Assembly (NCBI GenBank): GCA_964433345.1
Contig: CAYSQJ010000004.1
Location: forward strand, 248,001-312,000
Direction: 5' to 3'
Length of the DNA stretch: 64,000 nt
DNA from: Ga0077527 sp964433345
GTDB taxonomy: Bacteria; Pseudomonadota; Gammaproteobacteria; Burkholderiales; SG8-41
The stretch's first letter is position 1. Each line of letters begins with the position of its first letter. The translations under genes were made by a program, and so were the position numbers. Shown in pieces: positions 27,123 through 35,082 of the stretch. A model generated the notes under the pieces. That model was not told the DNA's origin, did not search any database, and saw only the letters and a list, made by a program, of their open reading frames with translations.

Positions 27123-28406
27123 ATGACCCTGCCATCCTCGCTGGCCGGCTGGCTCGATTACATCGAGCACCAGCATCCCCAGTCCATCGCCATGGGGCTG
27201 GACCGTGTCAAGGCGGTGCGGGATGCAATGGCACTGAAGCCCGCATTTCCGCTGATCACCGTCGCCGGCACCAACGGCAAGGGCTCGGCCTGCATGATGC
27301 TCGAGGCAGTGCTCGGGAGCGCAGCTTACCGGGTGGGTACCTACACCTCGCCGCATCTGCTGCGTTACAACGAGCGGGTACGCATCGGCGGCGCAGAAGC
27401 GGGCGATGATGCGCTGGTCGAGGCCTTTGCTGCAGTCGAGCGGGCACGTGCCGGTACGGGCGTTGCGCTGACCTATTTCGAATTCGGCACGCTGGCGGCG
27501 ATGTGGCTGTTCTGCCGCGAACGCGTCGACGTGGCGATACTCGAAGTCGGCCTCGGCGGCCGGCTGGATGCCGTCAATGCCTTCGACTGCGATGTTGCGA
27601 TGCTGATGAGCGTCGGGCTTGACCACATGGAGTATCTCGGCGATACCCGGGAGGCCATCGGTGCGGAGAAGGCCCATGTATTCCGTCCGGGAAAGTTCGC
27701 AGTCTGCGCGGACCGCGAGCCGCCGCAGACGGTGGCCGCGCATGCCGCCCGTATCGGCGCGAAGCTGCTGCAACTGGGGCGTGATTTCGATTTTGAACTG
27801 CAGCCCCTGCAGTGGAGCTACCGGGGGCCCGGCGGCAATCGTCATGGTTTGCCATTGCCGGCGCTGCGCGGCAATTTCCAGGTGGCAAACGCCAGCGCCT
27901 GTATCGCCGCGCTCGATGCCTTGCGTGAACGGCTGCCGGTCACCGTCGGCGACATCCGCAACGGCCTGGTGCGCGTCGAAAACCCGGGCCGCTTCCAGGT
28001 GTTGCCGGGGCGTCCGGCCTTGATCCTCGATGTGGCCCACAATCCGCAGGCGGCGGCGGCACTGGTGGACAATCTGGCGAGAATGACGGGCTATCGCAAC
28101 ACGCTGGCGGTGTTCTCGATGCTCAACGACAAGGATGTCGACGGCGTCGCCCGCGTCTTGCGCGGCCATGTCGATCACTGGTTTGTCGCGGCAGTGGAGG
28201 GCGCGCGAGCGACGCCTGCGGACGAATTGCAGCGACGGCTGCGTGATGCGGGTGTTGTTGCGGAGATCACGAACTGCGCAAATATTGCCGAAGCAATGGA
28301 TCATGCATATCAGCTGGCGGGAGATGGTGATAGAATTTTGGCCTTCGGATCGTTTCTCGTCGTCGCCGCCGCAATGACTGCGGCCCGCAAGCGTCAGCTT
28401 AAATAG
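27123..28406 (+). CDS. folC: Folylpolyglutamate synthase / dihydrofolate synthase
   Basis: A 427-residue Mur-ligase-family enzyme that adds glutamate to dihydropteroate and folates. The ATP loop is AGTNGKGSACMMLE, and the central LEVGLGGRLDAVNAFD and C-terminal LDVAHNPQAAA segments are standard. The 67 nt after accD show no feature beyond a GGTCCGGACC palindrome. It precedes the SPOR protein gene by 43 nt, where an exact IHF-consensus match occurs. Confidence 0.96.
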   Translation: MTLPSSLAGWLDYIEHQHPQSIAMGLDRVKAVRDAMALKPAFPLITVAGTNGKGSACMMLEAVLGSAAYRVGTYTSPHLLRYNERVRIGGAEAGDDALVEAFAAVERARAGTGVALTYFEFGTLAAMWLFCRERVDVAILEVGLGGRLDAVNAFDCDVAMLMSVGLDHMEYLGDTREAIGAEKAHVFRPGKFAVCADREPPQTVAAHAARIGAKLLQLGRDFDFELQPLQWSYRGPGGNRHGLPLPALRGNFQVANASACIAALDALRERLPVTVGDIRNGLVRVENPGRFQVLPGRPALILDVAHNPQAAAALVDNLARMTGYRNTLAVFSMLNDKDVDGVARVLRGHVDHWFVAAVEGARATPADELQRRLRDAGVVAEITNCANIAEAMDHAYQLAGDGDRILAFGSFLVVAAAMTAARKRQLK

Positions 28407-28414
28407 TTGTTTAA

Positions 28415-28427
28415 AATCAATTAGTTA
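28415..28427 (+). promoter_or_regulatory. IHF-like element between folC and the SPOR gene
   Basis: AATCAATTAGTTA matches WATCAANNNNTTR exactly, with TTTAA upstream as the A/T tract. It fills the middle of the 43-nt spacer. Confidence 0.5.
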
Positions 28428-28449
28428 CAGCAATACTGGTGGACGAAAC

Positions 28450-29109
28450 ATGGCGAAAGCCGTTAGCGACGAAGAACTCCAGCTGAAAAAACGTGCACGC
28501 CGCCGCCTGGTGGGCGCAATCGTGCTGGTCACCGCAGTGGCGGTGGTGCTGCCGATGGTGCTGGATTCGGAACCCAGACCTTCCAGCCAGAGCATCGAGA
28601 TCCAGATTCCTTCACCGGATGCCGGCGTGCTGTCGGCAAAGCCCGCGCCGCTGAAACCTGCCGATGTTCCGGCGTCGGCGGACGCTGTTGCACAGGTCCC
28701 GGATACCGCAGTGAAGTCGGAGGCGAAACCGGAGCCGAAGCCGGAACCTGCAGCTGACACCGGGTCCGGGACCAAGGCTGCGCCGGCTGCGAAGCCCGAG
28801 GCGCCCGCGCCGGTGGCCAGGCCGGAGACATCCGTCAAAGCCAAGGATGCGCCAAAAGCCAGGGAGGCAGCGAAGACGTCCGGCGGTTTCGCGATCCAGG
28901 TGGTTGCGCTGTCGGATGCCGCGAAGGCAAAGGAACTGCAGGCGAAGATCGCCGGTGCAGGGCTGAAGGCCTATACGGAAGTCGTGCAGACGGCCAAGGG
29001 TCCGGTGACGCGGGTGCGTGTCGGACCTTATGCCAGCCGCGAGGCCGCTGAGAAGGCGCGTGCCCAGCTGCAGAAGCTTCAGCTCGACGGCAAAGTCGTG
29101 CCGCGATAG
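28450..29109 (+). CDS. SPOR-domain cell-division protein (DedD-like)
   Basis: A 219-residue inner-membrane protein with a short basic cytoplasmic start (KKRARRRL), one membrane helix (VGAIVLVTAVAVVLPMV), a Pro/Ala/Lys-rich periplasmic linker of about 100 residues and a C-terminal SPOR domain (GFAIQVVALSDAAKAKELQ to the end). SPOR domains bind denuded septal peptidoglycan. Position before cvpA-purF matches DedD in E. coli. The linker makes sequence identity low, so the symbol is left blank. Confidence 0.85.
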   Translation: MAKAVSDEELQLKKRARRRLVGAIVLVTAVAVVLPMVLDSEPRPSSQSIEIQIPSPDAGVLSAKPAPLKPADVPASADAVAQVPDTAVKSEAKPEPKPEPAADTGSGTKAAPAAKPEAPAPVARPETSVKAKDAPKAREAAKTSGGFAIQVVALSDAAKAKELQAKIAGAGLKAYTEVVQTAKGPVTRVRVGPYASREAAEKARAQLQKLQLDGKVVPR

Positions 29110-29112
29110 CCG

Positions 29113-29604
29113 ATGACCCTGCTTGATTATGTGGTGCTCGCGATTGTCGGTTTTTCAGTCCTGCTCAGTGTCATCCGCGGCCTTGTGCGCGAGGTTCTCG
29201 CGCTCGCCGCGTGGGCGATTGCCTTTGTCGCGGCATGGATGCTTGGCGGCGAACTCGCCACGCTGATGCCGGAGGAAATACCGACCATGGAACTGCGTCT
29301 TCTGGCGGGATTTGCCACGGTATTTTTTCTGGCGCTGCTGGCAATGAGCCTTGTTGCCATTGCCGCCTCGCAGCTGGTCAAAAGCGCCGGGCTCAGTGTC
29401 GAGGATCGCATGCTTGGAGCACTGTTCGGTCTGGCGCGCGGCCTGCTGGTGGTGATGGCGCTGGTGCTGGTTGCAGGTGCGACGTCACTGCCGGCCGAGC
29501 CGGTCTGGCGGGAAGCGGCGCTGCGTCCGCTGCTGGAGCGGGCAGCACTGGGCATCAGGGACTGGTTGCCGCCGGCGATCGGGCAACATATCAAGTACGG
29601 CTGA
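29113..29604 (+). CDS. cvpA: CvpA family membrane protein
   Basis: A 163-residue protein with four hydrophobic helices (LDYVVLAIVGFSVLLSVIRG first; LFGLARGLLVVMALVLV last). CvpA is linked in enterobacteria to colicin V export and bile/envelope stress; its mechanism is unsettled. It starts 3 nt after the SPOR gene and is followed by purF after 9 nt, the conserved cvpA-purF pair. Confidence 0.92.
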   Translation: MTLLDYVVLAIVGFSVLLSVIRGLVREVLALAAWAIAFVAAWMLGGELATLMPEEIPTMELRLLAGFATVFFLALLAMSLVAIAASQLVKSAGLSVEDRMLGALFGLARGLLVVMALVLVAGATSLPAEPVWREAALRPLLERAALGIRDWLPPAIGQHIKYG

Positions 29605-29613
29605 GGAAGCGCC

Positions 29614-31134
29614 ATGTGCGGAATAGTCGGAGTCGTCGCCCGTAACCCGGTCAACCAGCTGCTCTATGACGGGCTGCTGGTGCTGCAGCACCGCGGCCAG
29701 GATGCGGCCGGGATCGTCACTGCCGACGGTTCGAGTTTTCACATGCACAAGGGTGGCGGCATGGTGCGCGACGTGTTCCGCACGCGCAACATGCGCGGCC
29801 TCGCCGGCCATGCCGGCATCGGCCATACGCGTTACCCGACTGCCGGTTCGGCATGGTCTGCCGCCGAGTCCCAGCCTTTCTATGTCAATTCGCCCTTCGG
29901 CATCGTGCTCGGCCACAATGGCAACCTGACCAATGCCGAGCAGCTGAAAAACGACCTGTTCCGCCTCGACCTGCGCCATGTCAACACCGAGTCGGACTCG
30001 GAAGTGCTGCTCAACGTCCTGGCGCACGAGCTGGCGGCGAACGCCACCAATTACAAGCTCGATCCGGCAACCATATTCGCCGCGGTCTCCGGCGTGCACC
30101 GGCGCTGCCGCGGTGCCTATGCCGTGGTGGCGATGATCGCCGGTTACGGCCTGCTCGCGTTCCGCGACCCTTACGGCATCCGCCCGCTGGTCTTCGGCAA
30201 GAATGAAACCCCGCAGGGCCGCGAGTACCTGGTGGCTTCTGAAAGCGTTGCACTCGACGGCCTCGGTTTCAAGCTGGTGCGCGATGTTGCGCCGGGCGAG
30301 GCGATCTTCATCGACCTCGACGGCAACTTCCACAGCCAGCAGTGCGCGGCCAACCCTACACTGAATCCCTGCCTGTTCGAATTCGTTTATCTGGCGCGCC
30401 CGGATTCGGTGATCGACGGCATCTCCGTGTATGAGACGCGGCTGCGCATGGGCGAGAGCCTGGGGCGCAAGATCGCGAAGGATTTTGCGGATCTCGACAT
30501 CGACGTGGTGATCCCGATTCCGGATTCGAGCCGGCCGGCGGCGATGCAGCTGTCCAAGCAGCTGAACCTGGCCTATCGCGAGGGCTTCATCAAGAACCGC
30601 TACATCGGCCGCACCTTCATCATGCCCGGCCAGTCGATCCGCAAGAAATCGGTGCGCCAGAAGCTCAATGCCATCGGCATGGAGTTCCGCGGCAAGAACG
30701 TGCTGCTGGTCGACGACTCCATCGTCCGCGGAACCACCAGCCGGGAGATCGTGCAGATGGCCCGCGAGTCGGGCGCGCGCAAGGTGTATTTCGCATCGGC
30801 GGCGCCGCCGGTGCGTTACGCCAATGTCTACGGCATCGACATGCCCTCGCGCGACGAACTGATTGCCAGCGGTCGCAGCGACGACGAGATCGCCCGCGAA
30901 ATCGGCTGCGATGCACTGATCTACCAGGATCTCGACGCGCTGATCGAGGACGTGCGCAGCGTCAATCCGGCGGTGACCCATTTCGAGACCTCCTGCTTCA
31001 GCGGCCAGTACATCACCGGCGATGTCACCCAGGCTTACCTTGACGGGGTCGAGGCGCAGCGGAGGGACAGCGCAAAGGCCGAGGCCACTGCTGCGGCGAC
31101 CCAGCTCGACCTCGGGCTGGAAACCGTCGACTGA
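29614..31134 (+). CDS. purF: Amidophosphoribosyltransferase
   Basis: A 506-residue enzyme for the first committed step of purine synthesis. The N-terminal nucleophile is Cys2 (MCGIVGVVARN) with no propeptide, as in the enterobacterial type. The glutaminase domain has GHNGNLTNAEQL and the phosphoribosyltransferase domain has VLLVDDSIVRGTTSREIV for PRPP binding. Operon with cvpA. No PurR box is obvious upstream. Confidence 0.97.
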   Translation: MCGIVGVVARNPVNQLLYDGLLVLQHRGQDAAGIVTADGSSFHMHKGGGMVRDVFRTRNMRGLAGHAGIGHTRYPTAGSAWSAAESQPFYVNSPFGIVLGHNGNLTNAEQLKNDLFRLDLRHVNTESDSEVLLNVLAHELAANATNYKLDPATIFAAVSGVHRRCRGAYAVVAMIAGYGLLAFRDPYGIRPLVFGKNETPQGREYLVASESVALDGLGFKLVRDVAPGEAIFIDLDGNFHSQQCAANPTLNPCLFEFVYLARPDSVIDGISVYETRLRMGESLGRKIAKDFADLDIDVVIPIPDSSRPAAMQLSKQLNLAYREGFIKNRYIGRTFIMPGQSIRKKSVRQKLNAIGMEFRGKNVLLVDDSIVRGTTSREIVQMARESGARKVYFASAAPPVRYANVYGIDMPSRDELIASGRSDDEIAREIGCDALIYQDLDALIEDVRSVNPAVTHFETSCFSGQYITGDVTQAYLDGVEAQRRDSAKAEATAAATQLDLGLETVD

Positions 31135-31149
31135 CCTCCCGTCCGCGGC

Positions 31150-31785
31150 ATGTACGAGGTCGCGGCTTTCCGGGAAACAAGCGTCGAGGTGATGCATGCG
31201 TTGATCCGCGCGCATCCGCTGGCGACGCTGGTCACTGTTTGCGGCGGCATCGCCGAAGCCAACCACCTGCCCTTGCTGATTGACCCCGATCCCGCGCCGA
31301 AGGGCAGTCTGCGCGGCCATGTCGCGCGTGCCAATCCGCTGTGGCGGCAACCGCCGGAGGGCGAGGTGCTGACGGTATTCCAGGGACCGCAGACCTATGT
31401 CACGCCGTCCTGGTACCCGTCCAAACGTGAACACGGCAAGGTGGTGCCGACATGGAACTATGCCGTGGTCCATGTCCGCGGACCCCTGCTGGTGCATGAC
31501 GACCGCGAATGGCTGCGCGACCTGGTATCACGCCTGACCGACAGCCAGGAGGCCGGCCAATGGCGGCCCTGGGGTGTCGGCGACGCGCCTGCGGAATACA
31601 TCGACCGCATGCTCGAGGCCATCGTCGGCATCGAAATTCCGGTGACATCGATAGAGGGCAAGTGGAAGGTCAGCCAGAACCGAGTGCAGGCCGATCGCGA
31701 CAGTGTCGCCGCCGGGCTGCGCGAGCGTGCTGATGCGGAAGCGCTGCAGATGGCGCGGCTGGTCGACGGCGAGCGCCCGGTTTGA
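31150..31785 (+). CDS. PaiB-type FMN-binding negative transcriptional regulator family protein
   Basis: A 211-residue split-barrel flavin-binding protein of the PaiB/FMN_bind_2 family. Characteristic stretches: HPLATLVTVCGGIAEANHLP, FQGPQTYVTPSWYPSKREHGKVVPTWNY and GKWKVSQNR near the end. In Bacillus PaiB is linked to repression of sporulation and protease genes, but most proteobacterial members are of unknown role. It starts 15 nt after purF, so it is cotranscribed, and ends before the metZ leader. No partner PaiA acetyltransferase is present. Confidence 0.85.
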   Translation: MYEVAAFRETSVEVMHALIRAHPLATLVTVCGGIAEANHLPLLIDPDPAPKGSLRGHVARANPLWRQPPEGEVLTVFQGPQTYVTPSWYPSKREHGKVVPTWNYAVVHVRGPLLVHDDREWLRDLVSRLTDSQEAGQWRPWGVGDAPAEYIDRMLEAIVGIEIPVTSIEGKWKVSQNRVQADRDSVAAGLRERADAEALQMARLVDGERPV

Positions 31786-31814
31786 CGGCTTCCGCCGGCC
31801 CGGGTTAGTCTTCT

Positions 31815-31900
31815 CCCTGCGCCGATTTGACGATCAGCTTGCGGGCGCCGGGGCCGACCCAGAAACGGGTGGCAGTCCGAAAAAATGCGGCTAAAGCGTG
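31815..31900 (+). promoter_or_regulatory. Probable SAM-II-type riboswitch (long-loop variant) in the metZ leader
   Basis: Elements in the order expected for SAM-II: P1 5' strand GCGCC (31819-31823), GATTTG (31824-31829), GCTTGC (31837-31842), P1 3' strand GGCGC (31844-31848), an inserted small hairpin ACCC/GGGT (31857-31870), then AAAAAATGCGGCTAAAG (31880-31896). GATTTG, GCTTGC and GCTAAAG are the recognisable conserved blocks of the SAM-II class; the extra hairpin fits the long-loop variant. The downstream gene is for methionine synthesis, which agrees. Not confirmed by covariance search. Confidence 0.7.
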
Positions 31901-31903
31901 GGC

Positions 31904-31939
31904 AACCCGGTTTAGCAGAATGCTGAATCGGGTTTTTTT
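31904..31939 (+). terminator. Intrinsic terminator in the metZ leader (likely attenuator)
   Basis: AACCCGGTTTAGCA (31904-31917), loop GAA, TGCTGAATCGGGTT (31921-31934), T run 31933-31939. The stem is 14 bp with two wobble pairs. Only 20 nt separate it from the metZ ATG, too few for a new promoter, so metZ must be read through it. TTTAGC in the left arm (31911-31916) is complementary to GCTAAA (31890-31895) of the aptamer end, a candidate antiterminator pairing. Confidence 0.85.
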
Positions 31940-31959
31940 GCGTCTGCGGAAGGTGGAAC

Positions 31960-33150
31960 ATGGACAAGACATTCAATCCGGAAGGCCTGGGCCTGGACAC
32001 GCTGGCGGTGCGCGCCGGCATTGAGCGCAGCCAGTTCGGCGAACATGCCGAGGCGATGTACCTGACCTCGAGCTTCGTGTTCAAGTCGGCGGCGGAGGCG
32101 GCGGCAAGGTTTTCCAACCAGCAGCCGGGCAATATCTACTCGCGCTTCACCAATCCGACGGTGACCATGTTCGAACAGCGGCTTGCCGCGCTGGAAGGCG
32201 CCGAGTGCTGCATCGCGACCTCCTCGGGGATGGCGGCGATCCTGTCGACGGCGATGGGTCTGCTCAAGTCGGGCGACCACGTGGTCTGTTCCGCCGGGGT
32301 GTTCGGCGCGACGGTGCAGCTCTTCGGCACGATCCTCAAGCGTTTCGGCATCGACACCACCTTTGTCTCCGGCACCGAAGTGTCGGCCTGGCAAGCCGCG
32401 GTGAAGCCGTCGACGCGGCTGCTCTACGTCGAGACGCCCTCGAATCCGCTGACCGAGGTTTATGACATCGCCGCCCTCGCCGGTGTTGCCCACCGTGCCG
32501 GCGCGCTGCTCGCCGTCGACAACTGTTTCTGCTCGCCGGCACTGCAGCGGCCGCTGGAATTCGGAGCCGACGTGGTGATCCACTCCGCGACCAAGTACCT
32601 CGACGGGCAGGGGCGTGTGCTCGGCGGTGCGGTGCTGGGGAAAAAGGAAGTGGTGTACGAAGGCGTGCTCGGGTTCCTGCGCACCGCCGGGCCGACGCTG
32701 AGCGCCTTCAATGCATGGGTGATCCTCAAGGGCATGGAAACACTGAACATCCGCCTGCAGGCGCAGTGCGCCTCGGCGCTGAAACTTGCGCAGTGGCTCG
32801 AACGGCAGCCGCAGGTGGCGCGGGTGTACTACCCGGGACTGCCCTCACACCCGCAGCATGCGCTGGCGATGAAACAGCAGAAATCGGGCGGCGGCATCGT
32901 GTCCTTCGACCTCAAGGACGGCAAGGACGCGGCGTGGCGGGTCATCGATCACACGCGGTTGCTGTCGATCACCGCCAACCTCGGCGATACCAAGACCACG
33001 ATCACCCATCCGGCATCGACTACCCATGGCCGCATCACGCCGGAGGCGCGCGTCGCGGCCGGCATCGGCGACGGACTGCTGCGCGTCGCCGTCGGGCTGG
33101 AGAACATCGAGGATATCCAGGCTGACCTGCAGCGCGGCCTGGCCGGTTAG
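31960..33150 (+). CDS. metZ: O-succinylhomoserine sulfhydrylase
   Basis: A 396-residue PLP enzyme of the Cys/Met metabolism family that makes homocysteine directly from O-succinylhomoserine and sulfide. It contains the family segments YSRFTNPTVTMFEQRLAALE and the PLP lysine in VIHSATKYLDGQGRVLGG. The motif VDNCFCSPALQ and overall length fit MetZ rather than MetB/MetC. Ribosome site GGAAGGTGG precedes the ATG. Control is probably by the SAM-responsive leader described here. The purF-metZ neighbourhood recurs in betaproteobacteria. Confidence 0.93.
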   Translation: MDKTFNPEGLGLDTLAVRAGIERSQFGEHAEAMYLTSSFVFKSAAEAAARFSNQQPGNIYSRFTNPTVTMFEQRLAALEGAECCIATSSGMAAILSTAMGLLKSGDHVVCSAGVFGATVQLFGTILKRFGIDTTFVSGTEVSAWQAAVKPSTRLLYVETPSNPLTEVYDIAALAGVAHRAGALLAVDNCFCSPALQRPLEFGADVVIHSATKYLDGQGRVLGGAVLGKKEVVYEGVLGFLRTAGPTLSAFNAWVILKGMETLNIRLQAQCASALKLAQWLERQPQVARVYYPGLPSHPQHALAMKQQKSGGGIVSFDLKDGKDAAWRVIDHTRLLSITANLGDTKTTITHPASTTHGRITPEARVAAGIGDGLLRVAVGLENIEDIQADLQRGLAG

Positions 33151-33162
33151 CCGCAGCGCCGG

Positions 33163-33879
33163 CTACAGCCGGTGCATCTTGCAGCCAGTGGCATCGCAGA
33201 GCAGGTAGCCGCCGCGTTCGTACCAGTCGTTGAGCACCCAGCGCTCGCAGCGGTGGCCGTCGACGTCGTGGACGTGCATCGCGGGGCGGTGGGTGTGGCC
33301 GTGGATCAGCCGCGGGTATCCGTGGCGGCGCAGCAGTTCTTCCACCGCCGCCGGTGTCACGTCCATGATGGTTTCGCTTTTCTGCTGCTTGCTGGCTTCG
33401 CTCTGCGCACGCATGCCGCGCATCTGTTCGCGGCGTGCGGTGAGCGGCTGGGCGAGGAATTTTGACTGGTTGCCGGGGTCGCGCGCATAGGCGCGGAAGC
33501 GCTGGTAATCGGCATCACCGGTGCACAGTGCATCACCGTGGCTGAGCAGCGTCGGCGTGCCGTGAAGATCGGTCAGCAAGGGATCGTCGAGCAGCATCGC
33601 ACCGCAACGCTGCGCCAGCTGTTGTCCCATCAGCACGTCGCGGTTTCCGTGCATCAGGAAGACGCGGGTGCTGCTGGCGGCCAGTCCGGCAAGTGCCGCC
33701 GCGGCCTGCAGGCCCAGCGGGTCGTCATCGTCGTCTCCGGCCCAGTATTCGAACAGGTCGCCGAGTATGTAGAGGGCCTGCGCGCCGGGGGCGATGTCGC
33801 GGGTGAAGCGGAGAAACTGTTCCGTGATCTGCGGCCGTTCGGGCGCGAGGTGCAGGTCGGAGATGAGCAGCGTGTGCAT
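33163..33879 (-). CDS. lpxH: UDP-2,3-diacylglucosamine diphosphatase
   Basis: A 238-residue peripheral membrane metallophosphoesterase that makes lipid X in lipid A synthesis. Metal motifs are in order: SDLHLAPE, LGDLFEYWAGDD, MHGNRDVL, SHGDALCTGD and HGHTHRPAMH. The full set of manganese ligands is visible. It is the last gene of a leftward run after ppiB, 29 nt downstream of it; a GGGCGGC/GCCGCCC hairpin occupies that gap next to the ATG and there is no clear Shine-Dalgarno. Confidence 0.95.
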   Translation of the reverse strand: MHTLLISDLHLAPERPQITEQFLRFTRDIAPGAQALYILGDLFEYWAGDDDDDPLGLQAAAALAGLAASSTRVFLMHGNRDVLMGQQLAQRCGAMLLDDPLLTDLHGTPTLLSHGDALCTGDADYQRFRAYARDPGNQSKFLAQPLTARREQMRGMRAQSEASKQQKSETIMDVTPAAVEELLRRHGYPRLIHGHTHRPAMHVHDVDGHRCERWVLNDWYERGGYLLCDATGCKMHRL

Positions 33880-33908
33880 GGGCGGCGGGGCGTTGCCGCC
33901 CCGCGGAT

Positions 33909-34400
33909 TCAGACGACTTCGGCTTTTTCGATGATCACATCTTCAAGCGGCACGTCCTGGTGCATGCCCTTGCTGCCGGTCTTGACCTTGCGGATTTTAT
34001 CCACGACATCAGTGCCGTCCACCACCTTGCCGAACACGCAGTAACCCCAGCCCTGGGGCGTGGGCGCGGTATGGTTCAGGAAGTCGTTGTCGCCGACGTT
34101 GATGAAAAACTGCGCGCTGGCCGAATGCGGCGCCGAGGTGCGCGCCATGGCGATGGTGTACTTGTCGTTTTTGAGGCCGTTGTTGGCTTCGTTCTGCACC
34201 GGTTCGCGGGTCGGCTTCTGCTTCATGCCCGGCTCGAAGCCGCCGCCCTGGATCATGAAACCGTCGATGACGCGGTGGAAAACGGTGTTGCTGTAGTGGC
34301 CGTCCTCGACGTACTTGATGAAGTTGGCGACGGTGTCCGGTGCCTTGGCGGCGTCGAGTTCGAGGCTGATGACGCCGTGGTTGGTGTGGAGCTTGATCAT
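33909..34400 (-). CDS. ppiB: Cytoplasmic peptidyl-prolyl isomerase B (cyclophilin)
   Basis: A 163-residue cyclophilin without a signal peptide. Active-site stretch FHRVIDGFMIQGGGFEPG and SAQFFINVGDNDFLNH are conserved. ATG 34400 was chosen because MIKLHTNHGVISLEL is the usual PpiB start; the reading frame is open upstream into ppiA but not conserved. It sits 22 nt downstream of the secreted paralogue ppiA. Confidence 0.95.
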   Translation of the reverse strand: MIKLHTNHGVISLELDAAKAPDTVANFIKYVEDGHYSNTVFHRVIDGFMIQGGGFEPGMKQKPTREPVQNEANNGLKNDKYTIAMARTSAPHSASAQFFINVGDNDFLNHTAPTPQGWGYCVFGKVVDGTDVVDKIRKVKTGSKGMHQDVPLEDVIIEKAEVV

Positions 34401-34422
34401 GAGGAATGTCCTTGAATGGAAA

Positions 34423-35022
34423 TTACTGGGCGGCCTTGGCCGGTTTGGGTTTCGCCGGGGCGGCTTCCAGCACGCGCGCCCTTTCGATGACGATCGGCGT
34501 GCGCGGCACGTTCTGGTGCGGTCCCATGGTGGCCGTCGGCACCTGGACCATTTTCTGCACCACGTCCATGCCCGAACTGACGCGCCCGAACACCGTGTAG
34601 CCGTAGCCGTTCTCGTCGGGCGACTTGAAGTCGAGGAAATCGTTGTCGGCGACGTTGATGAAGAACTGCGCAGTCGCCGAATGCGGATCCTTGGTGCGTG
34701 CCATGGCGACGGTGCCGATCGCATTGCGCAGGCCGTTGCCGGCTTCGTTGCGGATCGCCGGACGCGTCGGTTTCTGCTGCAGGTTGCGGGTGAAGCCGCC
34801 ACCCTGGGTCATGAAGCCGGGTATCACGCGATGAAAAATGGTGCCGTCGTAGAAGCCGTCCTTCACGTACTGCAGGAAATTCTCGACAGTTTTCGGCGCA
34901 TTTTCCGGGTAGAGGTCGATGACGATGGTACCCAGCGTGGTCCGCAGTTCGACCTTGGGGTTGGCGGCCAGCGCTGCCGGCGCCAGGGTCAGCGCGAGCA
35001 GGAACAGGAATGAACGGAGCAT
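34423..35022 (-). CDS. ppiA: Periplasmic peptidyl-prolyl isomerase A (cyclophilin)
   Basis: A 199-residue cyclophilin with a signal peptide (MLRSFLFLLALTLAPAALA, cleavage after ALA). Core motifs: FHRVIPGFMTQGGGF and TAQFFINVADNDFLDF. A short Pro/Lys/Ala tail follows the domain. Tandem with ppiB, giving paired periplasmic and cytoplasmic isomerases. Its upstream 60 nt are dominated by an IHF-like AT element, and the start has only a weak GGAT as ribosome site. Confidence 0.94.
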   Translation of the reverse strand: MLRSFLFLLALTLAPAALAANPKVELRTTLGTIVIDLYPENAPKTVENFLQYVKDGFYDGTIFHRVIPGFMTQGGGFTRNLQQKPTRPAIRNEAGNGLRNAIGTVAMARTKDPHSATAQFFINVADNDFLDFKSPDENGYGYTVFGRVSSGMDVVQKMVQVPTATMGPHQNVPRTPIVIERARVLEAAPAKPKPAKAAQ

Positions 35023-35036
35023 AAAATATCCAATAA

Positions 35037-35049
35037 AAACAATAGGTTA
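35037..35049 (+). promoter_or_regulatory. IHF-like element upstream of ppiA
   Basis: AAACAATAGGTTA, 12 of 13 to the IHF consensus, preceded by CCAATAA. Opposite in orientation to ppiA. Flanks on both sides resemble those of the element at 44687-44699, so similarity extends beyond the core. Confidence 0.45.
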
Positions 35050-35082
35050 TAATTTACGGGAAGCGCGGCGCTGCAGTGTGGT

